NCBI RefSeq assembly: GCF_000196735.1
Contig: NC_014551.1
Span: 2,847,001 to 2,911,000, forward strand
Direction of reading: 5' to 3'
From: Bacillus amyloliquefaciens DSM 7 = ATCC 23350
GTDB lineage: Bacteria > Bacillota > Bacilli > Bacillales > Bacillaceae
DNA length: 64,000 nt
Program-made: the position numbers and the translations under genes
Part shown: positions 38,074 through 48,010 of the stretch, in pieces
Position numbering within the stretch: position 1 is the stretch's first letter
Layout of the letters: each line of letters begins with the position of its first letter
Notes under the pieces: model-generated
Told to the model about the DNA's origin: nothing
The model's database searches: none
The model's input: the letters and a program-made list of their open reading frames with translations, nothing else

Positions 38074-38092
38074 ATTGCGCATGTCTCTTTTT
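38056..38092. terminator. Bidirectional terminator between a small membrane protein gene and ytpB
   Basis: Arms AAAAAGAGACA and TGTCTCTTTTT lie between the two convergent genes; the plus-strand gene's stop codon falls in the loop. Confidence 0.75.
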
Positions 38093-38111
38093 AATGGGCA
38101 CTGTTCATCCA

Positions 38112-39191
38112 TTACGAGCTTTTCGTCCAAGCCATCTTCTGAAATTTGCGGTAGGCTCTTCCGTTGATATAAAAGAAAAATGACGTTTTTCCGCTTGCCC
38201 TGATCAGCTTTCGCGCGAGGCGGCCCATTTCTTTTTGGCTGGCGACTTTGTCATCGGATAAATAGACGCCGAGCAGCCCCCGGTTAATCAGCCGGTGAAA
38301 ATTTTCATGCGGAATGCCGTGCAAATGTTCATCCGCTTTTTCAATAAAATGCTTCAGTCTCTGCATCATTTCTTCATGAGATTGATAATACGTACAGAAA
38401 TTCAGATCGCCTTCAAGCAGATCCTCTTCCTGGTCTATTAAATAATCGAGCAGAATGTGCAGCCCTTGTATGTACGGAAAATAACTGCTGCGGATTTTCT
38501 CAGCGGTATGTTCGTTGAAATCAGGCTGGAAAGAGTAAGCGACGAGACAGAAAATGCCTAACGTCGATCCTGCGCAAGCAGAGAATTCAAACCACTCCAT
38601 TTCCGGAAGCTGTGACCGGTACTGCTCAAACCAGCTTTTAAGCCTCGGAACGCGTTCATGCTCAACGACATGCTTATGCACCTGAAGATCGCAATAATAA
38701 TCGCACAGCTCGAGCAAATAAGGTTTAATGATGCCGTAATGTTCTATTGACCCGAGCACCCGCTGGCATGTTCTGACCAGCTCATGAAGATAACCGCCGT
38801 CATCCTGCTCCTCTCTGTACTGATAGTACGGCTGCACCTCGGCACCGACTGTCAGCGCGTCACGCATCGAAAGGTGAAGCATGCGGAAATCTTCCGGATC
38901 AAGCGATGTGCTGCGGTCACACAGATTGTCCAGATAATCACTGATCGTCTGGTACGCAATGATAAATTGCACGCATTTCTGTTTTTGCTCTCCCGACAGC
39001 AGGGCTAAAATGCCGCCGCCCTCACAATGAAACGATTTATCACGGATACTTGCGGCCGCCTGCTCCCGCAGCTCGGTATTTTTAATGGAATCTGATTTTT
39101 CCCGCCATATATTCAATTCCTGATGTACGAGCGGAAAAATTTCACGATACACTTTTGCCATAAGGTTAAAAGGATGTTCCGGTACTGTCAA
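38112..39191 (-). CDS. ytpB: Tetraprenyl-beta-curcumene synthase YtpB
   Basis: About 359 residues of the YtpB/DUF2600 terpene synthase family, which cyclises C35 heptaprenyl diphosphate to tetraprenyl-beta-curcumene on the way to sesquarterpenes. Aspartate-rich diphosphate/Mg sites are visible as SDYLDNLCDRS (near 100) and DYLIDQEEDLLEGD (near 265); there is no classical DDxxD at the start. TTG at 39191 has GGGGG eight bases upstream; TTG at 39215, which overlaps the ytpA stop, would give 367 residues but has no ribosome site. Operon with ytpA. Confidence 0.87.
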   Translation of the reverse strand: MTVPEHPFNLMAKVYREIFPLVHQELNIWREKSDSIKNTELREQAAASIRDKSFHCEGGGILALLSGEQKQKCVQFIIAYQTISDYLDNLCDRSTSLDPEDFRMLHLSMRDALTVGAEVQPYYQYREEQDDGGYLHELVRTCQRVLGSIEHYGIIKPYLLELCDYYCDLQVHKHVVEHERVPRLKSWFEQYRSQLPEMEWFEFSACAGSTLGIFCLVAYSFQPDFNEHTAEKIRSSYFPYIQGLHILLDYLIDQEEDLLEGDLNFCTYYQSHEEMMQRLKHFIEKADEHLHGIPHENFHRLINRGLLGVYLSDDKVASQKEMGRLARKLIRASGKTSFFFYINGRAYRKFQKMAWTKSS

Positions 39192-39211
39192 CAAATGCAC
39201 CCCCAGCGAAT

Positions 39212-39991
39212 TCAAATATACTGATCTGTAAAGGCTTTCGCCGCCTTAAACACAGCTTCTCTTTCCGGTTCATTAAAAATTTCATGATAAAGCCCTTCCC
39301 ATTCCCGGTATGATTTATTATGGGAAGCCACACCGGAAAACCATTTACGGACCTTCATTTTATCAACGATTTTGTCATCACCGCCCTGCATAAGCAAAAG
39401 CGGCACTTTTAAAAACGCATCAGTCGGCACCATAGCGGCATCAATGGTTTTTAAAAGCTCTCTGTACCATCTTACAGATACTTTCGTGACATATAAAGAA
39501 TCGTTTTGATCCGCTTCAATCATATCCGCATTCCTTGTCGCCATATCAGGCGATAAACCGGAGTCCACTCTGAGGGACGGGGCGAGAACATTCAGTCCTT
39601 TAGACGCAAAATCAAGCACTTTATTGACTTTTATTTGCAGCCCAAGACAAGGTGATGATAAAATGAGTGCCGTAATGCGGGGATTTCTCTGCTGCTTAAA
39701 CCATTCTATCGCAATCAGTCCGCCCATGCTGTGGCCCAAAAGGAAAACGGGCGATTCAAGCGTTCTCGCTTGATCAATCCATATATCTACTTCATCAATG
39801 TATTCTTGGAAAGAGCGAATATGCCCTCTGGCGCGGGTGGATGTTCCCTGACCGGGCAAATCACCCATCACCACGTTATATCCGGAAGATCTCCACATTT
39901 CAACGAGCCATTTATAACGCCCGTGGTATTCGCTTGCCCCGTGGATTATGACAATGGTACCGACGGGCCTGTCTGCTTTCCAAGTCCACAT
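39212..39991 (-). CDS. ytpA: Lysophospholipase-like alpha/beta hydrolase YtpA
   Basis: 259-residue serine hydrolase of the monoglyceride lipase type: oxyanion segment TIVIIHGASEYHGRY, nucleophile elbow LGHSMGG (serine near 90), LLMQGGDDKIVD with the acid aspartate and the catalytic histidine in GLYHEIFNEPE. YtpA of B. subtilis is linked to synthesis of the phospholipid antibiotic bacilysocin. ATG at 39991 lies seven bases after AAGAGGTG; a GTG three codons earlier overlaps that site. Divergent from ytoA. Confidence 0.88.
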   Translation of the reverse strand: MWTWKADRPVGTIVIIHGASEYHGRYKWLVEMWRSSGYNVVMGDLPGQGTSTRARGHIRSFQEYIDEVDIWIDQARTLESPVFLLGHSMGGLIAIEWFKQQRNPRITALILSSPCLGLQIKVNKVLDFASKGLNVLAPSLRVDSGLSPDMATRNADMIEADQNDSLYVTKVSVRWYRELLKTIDAAMVPTDAFLKVPLLLMQGGDDKIVDKMKVRKWFSGVASHNKSYREWEGLYHEIFNEPEREAVFKAAKAFTDQYI

Positions 39992-40034
39992 GCTGTTCAC
40001 CTCTTACATAAATTTAGAGAAAGAAGGATGAGAC

Positions 40035-40553
40035 ATGATAATCTACCCTTATAAAGAATTTACGCCGGACATACATCCTGAAGCGTTTATTGCGGATAAC
40101 GCCGTCATTACGGGCGACGTCGTGATCGGAGAACAATCAAGCATTTGGTTCTCAGCCGTCATCCGCGGGGATGTTGCGCCGACAAGAATCGGAAAAAGAG
40201 TCAGCATACAAGACTTGAGCTGTCTGCATCAAAGTCCGGGCCGCCCGCTTCTTATTGAAGATGACGTCACGATCGGCCATCAGGTTACACTGCACAGCGC
40301 AATCATCAGAAAGAATGCTTTAATCGGTATGGGCTCCGTCATTCTGGACGGGGCAGAAATCGGAGAAGGCGCGTTTATCGGCGCCGGAAGTCTCGTTCCT
40401 CCCGGCAAATCCATTCCGCCCGGCTTTCTTGCGTTCGGCCGCCCTGCAAAGGTCATCCGCCGGCTGACAGAAGAAGATGTACGGGACATGGAAAGAATCA
40501 GAACGGAATATGTTGAAAAAGGCCGATACTATAAAGCACTGCAAGAGAAATAA
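40035..40553 (+). CDS. ytoA: Gamma-class carbonic anhydrase-like hexapeptide-repeat protein
   Basis: 172 residues forming a left-handed beta helix: repeated hexapeptides through NAVITGDVVIGEQSSIWFSAVIRGDV to ALIGMGSVILDGAEIGEGAFIG, then a C-terminal helix. The conserved histidines of the PaaY/CaiE/gamma-carbonic anhydrase zinc site appear in LHQSPG and IGHQVTLHSA. Forms a trimer in this family. The enzymatic activity in Bacillus is unproven. ATG with AAGAAGGATG upstream. Confidence 0.85.
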   Translation: MIIYPYKEFTPDIHPEAFIADNAVITGDVVIGEQSSIWFSAVIRGDVAPTRIGKRVSIQDLSCLHQSPGRPLLIEDDVTIGHQVTLHSAIIRKNALIGMGSVILDGAEIGEGAFIGAGSLVPPGKSIPPGFLAFGRPAKVIRRLTEEDVRDMERIRTEYVEKGRYYKALQEK

Positions 40554-40697
40554 AAAAGATCAGCTTTGTTTTACTACTGTACCATTTTTCAAAATATTAT
40601 TTAAGCAAAAACCATTTGCGTTCTGCTGGTTGTCAGAAAACAGAAGCAAAATGTTCAGGAATTTGTTTTATTCTTCCCCCTTTGACCCGATCCTATG

Positions 40698-40729
40698 AAA
40701 AAAGAGCCCATTTCAGCGGGCTCTTTTTT
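40698..40729. terminator. Bidirectional terminator between ytoA and ytnA
   Basis: Stem AAAAAAGAGCCC / GGGCTCTTTTTT, immediately beyond the ytnA stop on the minus strand. The 145 bases between ytoA and this hairpin show no gene or recognisable signal. Confidence 0.88.
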
Positions 40730-42133
40730 TTACGCTTTTTCGGCAAATGTCTGTCCGTTTTCCAGATTTATGTGTTTTCTTTTATGGAAGCCTTTCCCGT
40801 AATAGGCTGCTAATAATATGCAGAACCAGGCAGGGCCGATGATGACGGCCACTCGGGTCTCTGCATTAAAAGCCATCAGTACAACGACAAAAGCGAGAAA
40901 TGCCAGTGAGATATAAGAGGAAAAGGGATATAAAGGCATTTTATATTTCAGTTTTTTTCGTTCTTCCGGCTGTAAGCTTTTACGATATTTCATTTGAGAA
41001 AGCAAAATAATCGCCCACGTCCAAATCGCTCCGAACGTCGCAATGCTTGTCACCCATGTAAACACTTTCGCCGGCACCACGTAGTTCAACAGAACGCCGA
41101 TGCATAACGCACCCGCTGAAACCAATACCGCTTTTCCCGGCACCCCGCCTTTTGTGACCGTGCCGTAGGTTTTAGGGGCTTCATTTTGCTCGGCCAGATT
41201 AAACAGCATGCGTCCTGTGCTGAAGATCCCGCTGTTGCAGGACGAAAGAGCCGCCGTCAAAACGACAAAATTAATGATTCCGGCCGCTGCGGGGATTCCG
41301 ATTTTTTCAAATGTCAAAACAAACGGGCTTCCGCCTGAACCGATCTCCTGCCACGGATAAATTGACATAATGACAAACAAAGCTCCGACGTAAAAAATGA
41401 GAATGCGCCAAAAAACAGTATCAATGGCGCGTGCCAGTGATTTTTCCGGGTTTTTGACCTCACCGGCTGTGACACCAATCAGCTCAATCCCGAGATATGC
41501 AAACATGACCATCTGCAGCGACAGCAGCACCCCTTTAATCCCATTCGGGAAAAAGCCGCCGTGGCTCCATAAATTGCTGATCCCGAGCGCAACGCCTCCG
41601 TTTCCGAGACCGAATACGATCATCACAAGGCCGATCGCAATCATTGACAGAATCGCCAGGACTTTAATGAGCGCAAACCAGAATTCAAGCTCACCGTATG
41701 CTTTGACCGCCAGAAAGTTGACAGCCGTCATAATGACGAGTGCACAAAGCGCCCAGATCCATGACGGCACGTCAGGGAACCAGTAGCCCATATAAATGCC
41801 GACCGCGGTGATTTCCGCCATGCAGGTAACGACCCATAAAAACCAATAATTCCAGCCCGTTAAAAATCCCGCCAGCGGGCCGAGATAATCTCTGGCATAC
41901 CGGCTGAATGAGCCGGCCACAGGCTTTTGAATCGCCATTTCCCCTAATGCCCGCATAATAAAAAACATAATCAGCCCGCTGCAGGCGTAAGCTGCTAAAA
42001 TCCCCGGTCCGGCAAGCTTTATGGCCGAAGCTGACCCGAGAAACAGCCCGACTCCTATCGCGGCTCCCAAAGACATAAGCGAGATATGCCGCTCTTCCAA
42101 GCCGCGGTGAAGCGTTTTTCCTTTGTTTTGCAT
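40730..42133 (-). CDS. ytnA: Amino acid permease, APC superfamily
   Basis: 467-residue, 12-helix permease of the AAT family (AapA/ProY-like): N-terminal RGLEERHISLMSLGAAIGVGLFLGS, where the GVGLFLG bend in TM1 binds the amino acid backbone, then EMAIQKPVAGSFSRYARDYLGP and the TM6 region LSLQMVMFAYLGIELIGVTAGE. Substrate not determinable by eye; neutral amino acids such as proline or alanine are likely. ATG at 42133 follows GGGGGAGGGAG; a frame 12 codons longer has no site. Confidence 0.87.
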   Translation of the reverse strand: MQNKGKTLHRGLEERHISLMSLGAAIGVGLFLGSASAIKLAGPGILAAYACSGLIMFFIMRALGEMAIQKPVAGSFSRYARDYLGPLAGFLTGWNYWFLWVVTCMAEITAVGIYMGYWFPDVPSWIWALCALVIMTAVNFLAVKAYGELEFWFALIKVLAILSMIAIGLVMIVFGLGNGGVALGISNLWSHGGFFPNGIKGVLLSLQMVMFAYLGIELIGVTAGEVKNPEKSLARAIDTVFWRILIFYVGALFVIMSIYPWQEIGSGGSPFVLTFEKIGIPAAAGIINFVVLTAALSSCNSGIFSTGRMLFNLAEQNEAPKTYGTVTKGGVPGKAVLVSAGALCIGVLLNYVVPAKVFTWVTSIATFGAIWTWAIILLSQMKYRKSLQPEERKKLKYKMPLYPFSSYISLAFLAFVVVLMAFNAETRVAVIIGPAWFCILLAAYYGKGFHKRKHINLENGQTFAEKA

Positions 42134-42296
42134 AACTCTCCCTCCCCCTGATTTTGACAGAAAAAACAAACCGAGACGAAATAGCCAGAAAACACTCTCC
42201 GGAATCTGTCCGATAGTCCTATAATAACATTTTTCTGAATATTGCGTAACACTTTGCGGAAAACATAGCGGAATAGAAGGTTTATAAAAAACAATA

Positions 42297-42330
42297 GAAA
42301 AAAGGCTTTCGATAACATCGAAAGCCTTTT
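42297..42330 (-). terminator. Terminator of asnB
   Basis: Perfect stem AAAAGGCTTTCGAT / ATCGAAAGCCTTTT around AAC/GTT, followed on the minus strand by TTCTATTG, just after the asnB stop. Confidence 0.87.
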
Positions 42331-42333
42331 GGA

Positions 42334-44232
42334 TTAAACGAAGATGACTTCTTTCGGCTGATGATTCAGCTCTTCCGGCACCAGTCTTTTTTCGACATTG
42401 ATGCTGTGCCAGATCATGAAGATCAGCACGGTCCAGATTTTGCGGCTGTTATCCGCTCTGTCGGCACAATGATCTTCAAGAAGCTGAAGGACATAATCCT
42501 TTTCAATATAAGCGTCTGTTTCGCTTTCATGGATGATGTTGCGCACCCATTCGTTCATTTCATTTTTCAGCCAGTGGCGGATCGGCACAGGGAAACCGAG
42601 TTTTTTACGGTTAAGCACATGATCAGGCACTACCCCTTCAGCGGCTTTACGCAGGAGGTATTTCGTCGTGCCGTTTTTCGTTTTCAATTCATCCGGAATT
42701 TTAGAGGCCACGTCAAACACGACTTTATCAAGGAACGGCACGCGCAGTTCCAATGAGTTGGCCATCGTCATTTTGTCAGCCTTTAACAGAATGTCGCCGC
42801 GCATCCACGTATGAATGTCGACATACTGCATTTTATTAATGTCACTGTATGAACGGCTTTCCGTAAAGTACGGCTTCGTGACATCACGGTATGAAAGCTC
42901 TGAATTGTAATGTTTAAGCAGCTGTTTTTTCACAGGCTCTTCAAAAATCTTCGCATTTCCGATATAGCGCTCCTCAAGCGGTGTGCAGCCGCGGACTAAG
43001 AGGCTTTTCCCTCTCATTCCTTCTGGCATGACCGACGCCACGTGAAGAAGCATTTTTTTCAGTCCGGACGGAATGCGTTCAAACGGTTTAAGCGACAGCG
43101 GTTCACGGTAAATATTGTACCCGCCGAACAGCTCGTCCGCGCCTTCCCCGGATAACGCAACCGTTACATGTTTTTTCGCTTCTTTCGCGACAAAGTACAA
43201 AGGAATCGCCGCCGGATCTGCAAGCGGGTCATCAAAGTGCCAGACGATTTTCGGAAGCTCGTTCATATACTCCTCTGGAGAAATGACTTTGCTGATATTT
43301 TCAATCCCGAGCGCGGCAGCTGTTTCCTTCGCTACATCAACTTCACTGAAGCCCTGCTGCTCGAAGCCGACAGAAAATGTTTTCAGGTTCGGGTGAAATT
43401 CTTTCGCAACTGAGACGATAAAAGAAGAGTCAATACCGCCTGATAGGAACGAGCCGACGGGAACGTCACTTCTCATGTGGACTTTGACAGAGTCAAAGAT
43501 TGCGTCTCTGACTTCTTTCACCAATTTATCTTCATCAGACTGAACGGGCTTAAAGTTCGCTTTGAAGTACGTTTTAAACGCGATATCGCCTTCCGGGCGG
43601 ATCGTAAACTGGCTGCCCGGCTCGACTTTTTTCACTTCAGCGTCAAGCGTGCTCGGTTCAGGAACGAATTGGAAAGACATATATTGCTGTAAAGAAGCTG
43701 TATCAAGATCAATACCGTTTTGAGCGGCCATTAAACTTTTTCTTTCAGAAGCAAAATACACTTTGTCCCCGATGGTTGTGTAATACAGCGGTTTAATTCC
43801 GAACGGGTCTCTCGCGCCGTACATGACACGGTCAGCTTTGTTCCAGATTAAAAACGCAAACATTCCGCGAAGCTTTGAAGCAGCTTCTTCTTTATAATGG
43901 CGGTATGTCGCAAGGAGCACCTCGGTATCGGAATCTGTATTGAACTTGTAGCCTTTCGCTTCAAGCTCTTCTCTCAATTCAATGTAGTTATAGATTTCGC
44001 CGTTAAAAATGATCCAATATTTTTCGTCTTCATATGATAAAGGCTGTCCGCCGTTTTCTACGTCAATAATACTGAGCCGTCTGAAGCCGAAACCGACGTG
44101 CTCGTCATGATAATACCCATCGCTGTCAGGACCGCGGTGAACGATCATTTGATTCATTTGTTTGATTAGCTCTTCTTGATCTGCGGTTTGAGTTAATGGA
44201 TGCTTATTAAAAACACCGACAAATCCACACAT
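42334..44232 (-). CDS. asnB: Asparagine synthetase (glutamine-hydrolysing) AsnB
   Basis: 632 residues, identical in length to B. subtilis AsnB. The N-terminal glutaminase begins MCGFVGVF, exposing the catalytic Cys2 after Met removal. The synthetase half carries the PP-loop SFLSGGIDSS (near 265) that binds ATP, and ALSGEGADELFGGYN. It converts aspartate to asparagine in the cytosol; in B. subtilis the homologue is also implicated in amidating peptidoglycan diaminopimelate. ATG with GGAGG upstream. Ended by its own terminator. Confidence 0.93.
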   Translation of the reverse strand: MCGFVGVFNKHPLTQTADQEELIKQMNQMIVHRGPDSDGYYHDEHVGFGFRRLSIIDVENGGQPLSYEDEKYWIIFNGEIYNYIELREELEAKGYKFNTDSDTEVLLATYRHYKEEAASKLRGMFAFLIWNKADRVMYGARDPFGIKPLYYTTIGDKVYFASERKSLMAAQNGIDLDTASLQQYMSFQFVPEPSTLDAEVKKVEPGSQFTIRPEGDIAFKTYFKANFKPVQSDEDKLVKEVRDAIFDSVKVHMRSDVPVGSFLSGGIDSSFIVSVAKEFHPNLKTFSVGFEQQGFSEVDVAKETAAALGIENISKVISPEEYMNELPKIVWHFDDPLADPAAIPLYFVAKEAKKHVTVALSGEGADELFGGYNIYREPLSLKPFERIPSGLKKMLLHVASVMPEGMRGKSLLVRGCTPLEERYIGNAKIFEEPVKKQLLKHYNSELSYRDVTKPYFTESRSYSDINKMQYVDIHTWMRGDILLKADKMTMANSLELRVPFLDKVVFDVASKIPDELKTKNGTTKYLLRKAAEGVVPDHVLNRKKLGFPVPIRHWLKNEMNEWVRNIIHESETDAYIEKDYVLQLLEDHCADRADNSRKIWTVLIFMIWHSINVEKRLVPEELNHQPKEVIFV

Positions 44233-44349
44233 AGTATAGCCTCCATAAGTGTAATTTTCTAATTGGACCCCCTTTTTATAGACGCTTTGTTACGCCATTG
44301 GTTTCACGCTATGTAAAAAATCAGCATGGCAGCATCTGCAAAAAGGGAA

Positions 44350-44369
44350 AGCCGCTTAAGTAAGCGGCT
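44350..44369 (-). terminator. Terminator of metK
   Basis: Minus-strand stem AGCCGCTTA-CT-TAAGCGGCT followed by TTCCCTTTTT, six bases after the metK stop. Confidence 0.8.
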
Positions 44370-44375
44370 ATAAAA

Positions 44376-45578
44376 TTATTCTCCTAGTGCTTCTTTGCGA
44401 AGCGCATCCGCCTTGTCAGTACGCTCCCAAGGAAGATCCACATCATGGCGTCCGAAGTGGCCGTAAGCAGCAGTCTGCTTATAGATCGGGCGGCGCAAAT
44501 CAAGCATTTTAATAATGCCGGCAGGTCTCAGGTCGAAGTTATTCCGTACGACTTCGATCAGTTTCTCTTCAGAAGCTTTTCCTGTATCAAACGTATTGAT
44601 GGAAATAGAAACAGGCTGTGCCACGCCGATTGCGTATGCAAGCTGCACTTCACAAGAATCAGCAAGGCCTGCTGCCACGATGTTTTTCGCTACGTATCTC
44701 GCAGCGTATGCCGCTGAACGGTCTACCTTCGTCGCATCCTTACCGGAGAACGCGCCGCCGCCGTGGCGTGCATATCCGCCGTATGTGTCAACGATGATTT
44801 TACGGCCTGTAAGCCCCGCATCACCTTGCGGACCGCCGATTACGAAACGTCCCGTAGGGTTGATGAAGTATTTTGTCTCTTCATCGATCAGTTCCTCAGG
44901 CACGACAGGGTTAATGACATGCTCTTTCAGATTGCGCTGAATCTGCTCAAGCGTAATTTCCGGATGGTGCTGAGTTGAGATGACGATCGCATCGATGCGG
45001 ACAGGTTTGTTGTTTTCATCATATTCAACGGTAACTTGCGTTTTTCCGTCAGGGCGAAGGTACGGAAGAATGTCTTCTTTGCGGACTTCGCTCAGACGGC
45101 GGGCTAATTTATGCGCCAGTGAGATCGGAAGCGGCATAAGCTCTTTCGTTTCGTTACACGCATAACCGAACATCAGACCTTGGTCCCCCGCTCCGATCGC
45201 TTCGATTTCAGCGTCGCTCATTGTGCCTTCACGCGCTTCAAGAGCCTGATCGACACCCATCGCGATATCCGCAGACTGTTCATCAATTGATGTTAAAACA
45301 GCGCAAGTCTCCGCATCAAATCCGTATTTAGCCCGTGTGTAGCCGATTTCTTTAATCGTTTCACGGACTGTTTTCGGAATGTCAACGTATGTTGATGTTG
45401 TAATCTCTCCGCTTACCAGCACAAGACCTGTTGTTACAGACGTTTCGCAGGCTACGCGCGCGTTCGGGTCATTTTTTAAAATCTCATCTAAGATACTGTC
45501 AGAAATTTGGTCACAGATTTTATCCGGATGACCCTCGGTAACAGATTCAGATGTAAATAGTCGACGGTTTTTACTCAT
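44376..45578 (-). CDS. metK: S-adenosylmethionine synthetase
   Basis: 400 residues. The family motifs are N-terminal [35 protein letters not shown] (ATP-binding hexapeptide region) and [19 protein letters not shown] (P-loop-like). It makes SAM from methionine and ATP, feeding methyltransferases such as MnmM and LuxS-linked recycling. ATG with AGGAGG upstream. Controlled by the SAM riboswitch 120 bases upstream. Confidence 0.96.
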   Translation of the reverse strand: MSKNRRLFTSESVTEGHPDKICDQISDSILDEILKNDPNARVACETSVTTGLVLVSGEITTSTYVDIPKTVRETIKEIGYTRAKYGFDAETCAVLTSIDEQSADIAMGVDQALEAREGTMSDAEIEAIGAGDQGLMFGYACNETKELMPLPISLAHKLARRLSEVRKEDILPYLRPDGKTQVTVEYDENNKPVRIDAIVISTQHHPEITLEQIQRNLKEHVINPVVPEELIDEETKYFINPTGRFVIGGPQGDAGLTGRKIIVDTYGGYARHGGGAFSGKDATKVDRSAAYAARYVAKNIVAAGLADSCEVQLAYAIGVAQPVSISINTFDTGKASEEKLIEVVRNNFDLRPAGIIKMLDLRRPIYKQTAAYGHFGRHDVDLPWERTDKADALRKEALGE

Positions 45579-45698
45579 TTACTTTTCCTCCTGAAAAAAG
45601 ATCTTTTGCAAGACCTTTTCATATGATACGGAACTCGCTCCCTCTTAATACAATGTCATACTATATCAGAGAATGTTAATTGGCATATTTTATGAAAT

Positions 45699-45890
45699 AA
45701 AAAAACCTTTTCCACTCGAGGAAAGGGTTTGGTCTGTGTGCCTTTCACTCTTATCGCTCAAGGAAATATTAAACCTTGCATCAGGTTAGCACCTTGGTTT
45801 CCCACAGTGTTTTCACCTGCTTTTTTACAGAGAAACCGGTTGCTGGGCTTCATCGGGCCTGTCCCTCCGCCAGCTCGGGATAAGAGTATC
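45699..45890 (-). promoter_or_regulatory. S-box (SAM-I) riboswitch of metK
   Basis: Minus-strand sequence contains the SAM-I core: CTTATCCCGAGC-TGGCGGAGGGACAGGCC-CGATGAAGCCCAGCAACC, then AAGGTGCTAACCTGATGCAAGG and the closing GAGCGATAAGAG that pairs with the first element. It is followed by the terminator stem CCTTTCCTCGAGTGGAAAAGG and TTTTTTT (45699-45728). SAM binding should favour the terminator and reduce metK expression. Confidence 0.95.
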
Positions 45891-45904
45891 CGCTCAATGA
45901 AATA

Positions 45905-45934
45905 TCTTATCGTAAAAGGGCGGAAAGTGTCAAT
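45905..45934 (-). promoter_or_regulatory. Sigma-A promoter of metK
   Basis: Minus-strand TTGACA (complement of 45929-45934) and TAAGAT (45905-45910) with an 18-base spacer, just upstream of the S-box. Confidence 0.75.
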
Positions 45935-46008
45935 ATGAATTAAAGCGATTACGCGCCTTTATTTCGGGAAGCAATGGAAAAAACACAAACAAAAAATAAT
46001 AAATAGTA

Positions 46009-46036
46009 TAGACTATTTTTATATATATGTTATACT
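46009..46036 (+). promoter_or_regulatory. pckA promoter with a CcpN-type operator
   Basis: TAGACT (46009-46014) and TATACT (46031-46036) are 16 bases apart. The 11-mer TATGTTATACT (46026-46036) fits the CcpN consensus TRTGHYATAYW at every position and overlaps the -10, as expected for glycolytic repression of this gluconeogenic gene. Confidence 0.75.
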
Positions 46037-46084
46037 AATTCCACATTCAGCGAAATACAAATAAACCGGCAAAGGAAGGTTTTT

Positions 46085-47668
46085 ATGAAATTAGTTGATT
46101 TAACCGCAGATCTTCAAGCGTTACTCGCAAGTCCGAATGTGCATCATAATTTATCAGCTCCAAAACTTACTGAAAAAGTGATCAGCCGAAATGAAGGAAC
46201 GCTGACATCAACAGGCGCCGTACGCGCCACTACCGGCGCATATACGGGCCGATCACCTAAAGATAAATTTATCGTTCGTGAAAAAAGCACAGAAAATCAA
46301 ATTGATTGGGGCGCGGTGAACCAGCCCATTTCTGAAGAAGCGTTTGAAAAGCTGTACGCCAAAGTCGTCAGCTACTTAAAACAGAGAGATGAACTGTTTG
46401 TTTTTGAAGGATTCGCAGGCGCAGATGAAAAATACAGACTGCCGATTACAGTCGTAAATGAATTTGCGTGGCATAATTTATTCGCGCGCCAGCTGTTTAT
46501 CAGACCGGAGACGAATGAAAAAGATCCGCAAGCACAGCCGTTTACCATTCTTTCAGCTCCGCATTTTAAAGCTGATCCGGAAACGGACGGCACGCATTCT
46601 GAAACATTTATTATTGTATCCTTCGAAAAGCGCGTCATTTTAATCGGCGGCACCGAGTACGCCGGAGAAATGAAAAAATCAATATTCTCGATTATGAACT
46701 TTCTGCTCCCGCAGCAGGATATTCTGCCGATGCACTGCTCAGCCAACGTCGGTGAAAAAGGCGATGTCGCCCTGTTTTTCGGTCTTTCCGGCACTGGGAA
46801 AACGACGCTTTCAGCCGATGCGGACCGGAAACTGATCGGCGATGACGAGCACGGCTGGTCTGATTCCGGCGTTTTTAACATTGAAGGCGGATGTTACGCT
46901 AAATGTATCAATCTGAGCGAAGAAAAAGAACCGCAGATTTTTCACGCGATCCGCTTCGGGTCTGTTCTTGAGAATGTTGTGCTTGATGAGAAAACGGGTG
47001 AGGCGGATTACGACAATTCCTTCTACACGGAAAACACAAGAGCCGCATATCCGATTGAGATGATCGGCAATATCGTGCAGCCTAGCATTGCCGGCCACCC
47101 GCAGGCGATCGTCTTTTTAACGGCGGATGCATTCGGTGTGCTCCCTCCGATCAGCAAACTGACGAAGGAGCAGGCGATGTATCATTTCTTAAGCGGGTAC
47201 ACCAGCAAACTTGCCGGAACCGAACGCGGTGTGACATCTCCGCAAACGACTTTTTCCACGTGCTTCGGTTCACCGTTCCTGCCGCTTCCGGCTCACGTAT
47301 ATGCCGAAATGCTCGGGAAGAAAATCGACGAACACGGCGTTCAAGTCTTTCTGGTCAACACAGGCTGGACCGGCGGAGGGTACGGAGTCGGAGAGCGGAT
47401 GAAACTTTCGTATACAAGAGCGATGGTCAAAGCCGCAATTGACGGCACGCTTGATCAGACAGACATGACAGCAGACAGCATTTTCGGTCTGCACAGCCCC
47501 GTTCATGTTCCGGGCGTTCCGGATGAGGTTCTTCAGCCTGAAAACACATGGAGCGATAAAAAAGCATACAACGAAAAAGCGCTGTTTTTAGCCAATGAGT
47601 TCAAAGAAAACTTTAAAAAGTTTTCCCATGCAGACTCCATTGCCAAAGCCGGCGGACCTCTCGTTTAA
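46085..47668 (+). CDS. pckA: Phosphoenolpyruvate carboxykinase (ATP)
   Basis: 527-residue gluconeogenic enzyme converting oxaloacetate and ATP to PEP. Visible are [13 protein letters not shown] (substrate loop), [29 protein letters not shown] (metal histidine plus kinase-1a P-loop near 230-250), [11 protein letters not shown] (kinase-2) and [18 protein letters not shown] with AAAGGAAGG upstream. Divergent from metK; the promoter carries a CcpN-like site. Ends in a bidirectional terminator. Confidence 0.96.
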   Translation: MKLVDLTADLQALLASPNVHHNLSAPKLTEKVISRNEGTLTSTGAVRATTGAYTGRSPKDKFIVREKSTENQIDWGAVNQPISEEAFEKLYAKVVSYLKQRDELFVFEGFAGADEKYRLPITVVNEFAWHNLFARQLFIRPETNEKDPQAQPFTILSAPHFKADPETDGTHSETFIIVSFEKRVILIGGTEYAGEMKKSIFSIMNFLLPQQDILPMHCSANVGEKGDVALFFGLSGTGKTTLSADADRKLIGDDEHGWSDSGVFNIEGGCYAKCINLSEEKEPQIFHAIRFGSVLENVVLDEKTGEADYDNSFYTENTRAAYPIEMIGNIVQPSIAGHPQAIVFLTADAFGVLPPISKLTKEQAMYHFLSGYTSKLAGTERGVTSPQTTFSTCFGSPFLPLPAHVYAEMLGKKIDEHGVQVFLVNTGWTGGGYGVGERMKLSYTRAMVKAAIDGTLDQTDMTADSIFGLHSPVHVPGVPDEVLQPENTWSDKKAYNEKALFLANEFKENFKKFSHADSIAKAGGPLV

Positions 47669-47671
47669 CCA

Positions 47672-47711
47672 AAAAAGCCAAGGGCGTATATGCCCTCGGC
47701 TTTTGTTTTTT
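47672..47711. terminator. Bidirectional terminator between pckA and ytmB
   Basis: Arms AAAAGCCAAGGGC and GCCCTCGGCTTTT with one mismatch, loop GTATAT, followed by TTTTTT, between convergent stops. Confidence 0.87.
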
Positions 47712-47953
47712 CAATTTGTCGAATGAAGCGAAGTGAGTCTGTATGTAATGCTTGTCCGGCCGTTCGCCCACTCGAGCTTTTGGACTTCACCCGTGCCGGA
47801 TTTCTCGCCGTTTTTTGTTTTGCGCACGTCCATCGGAATATCGAGAGGATAGACCCGATAGCCCTCTTTCTCTAATAAAAAGATATTTTCCTCTATCCGT
47901 TTTTCATTGCCTTTAGTCACAATCATAGTATTAAATTCTACAGGCATTCCCAA
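47711..47953 (-). CDS. ytmB: DUF2584 family protein
   Basis: 80-residue soluble protein (MPVEFNTMIVTKGNEKRIEE ... GRTSITYRLTSLHSTN) matching YtmB of B. subtilis in length and, as far as I recall, sequence. No motif suggests a function. The start is TTG at 47953, nine bases after AAAGGGG; an ATG two codons later is possible. Lies after ytmA on the minus strand with a 57-base gap. Confidence 0.82.
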   Translation of the reverse strand: MGMPVEFNTMIVTKGNEKRIEENIFLLEKEGYRVYPLDIPMDVRKTKNGEKSGTGEVQKLEWANGRTSITYRLTSLHSTN

Positions 47954-48010
47954 AATGAAAATCCCCTTTCATTCTCTTTTTCTATATTATCATATCATAA
48001 ATCCGGCATC

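Noticed and set aside
38056-38092. Palindrome after the 64-residue gene as a mobile repeat
   Set aside because: It is a single T-flanked hairpin between convergent genes and is best read as a terminator.
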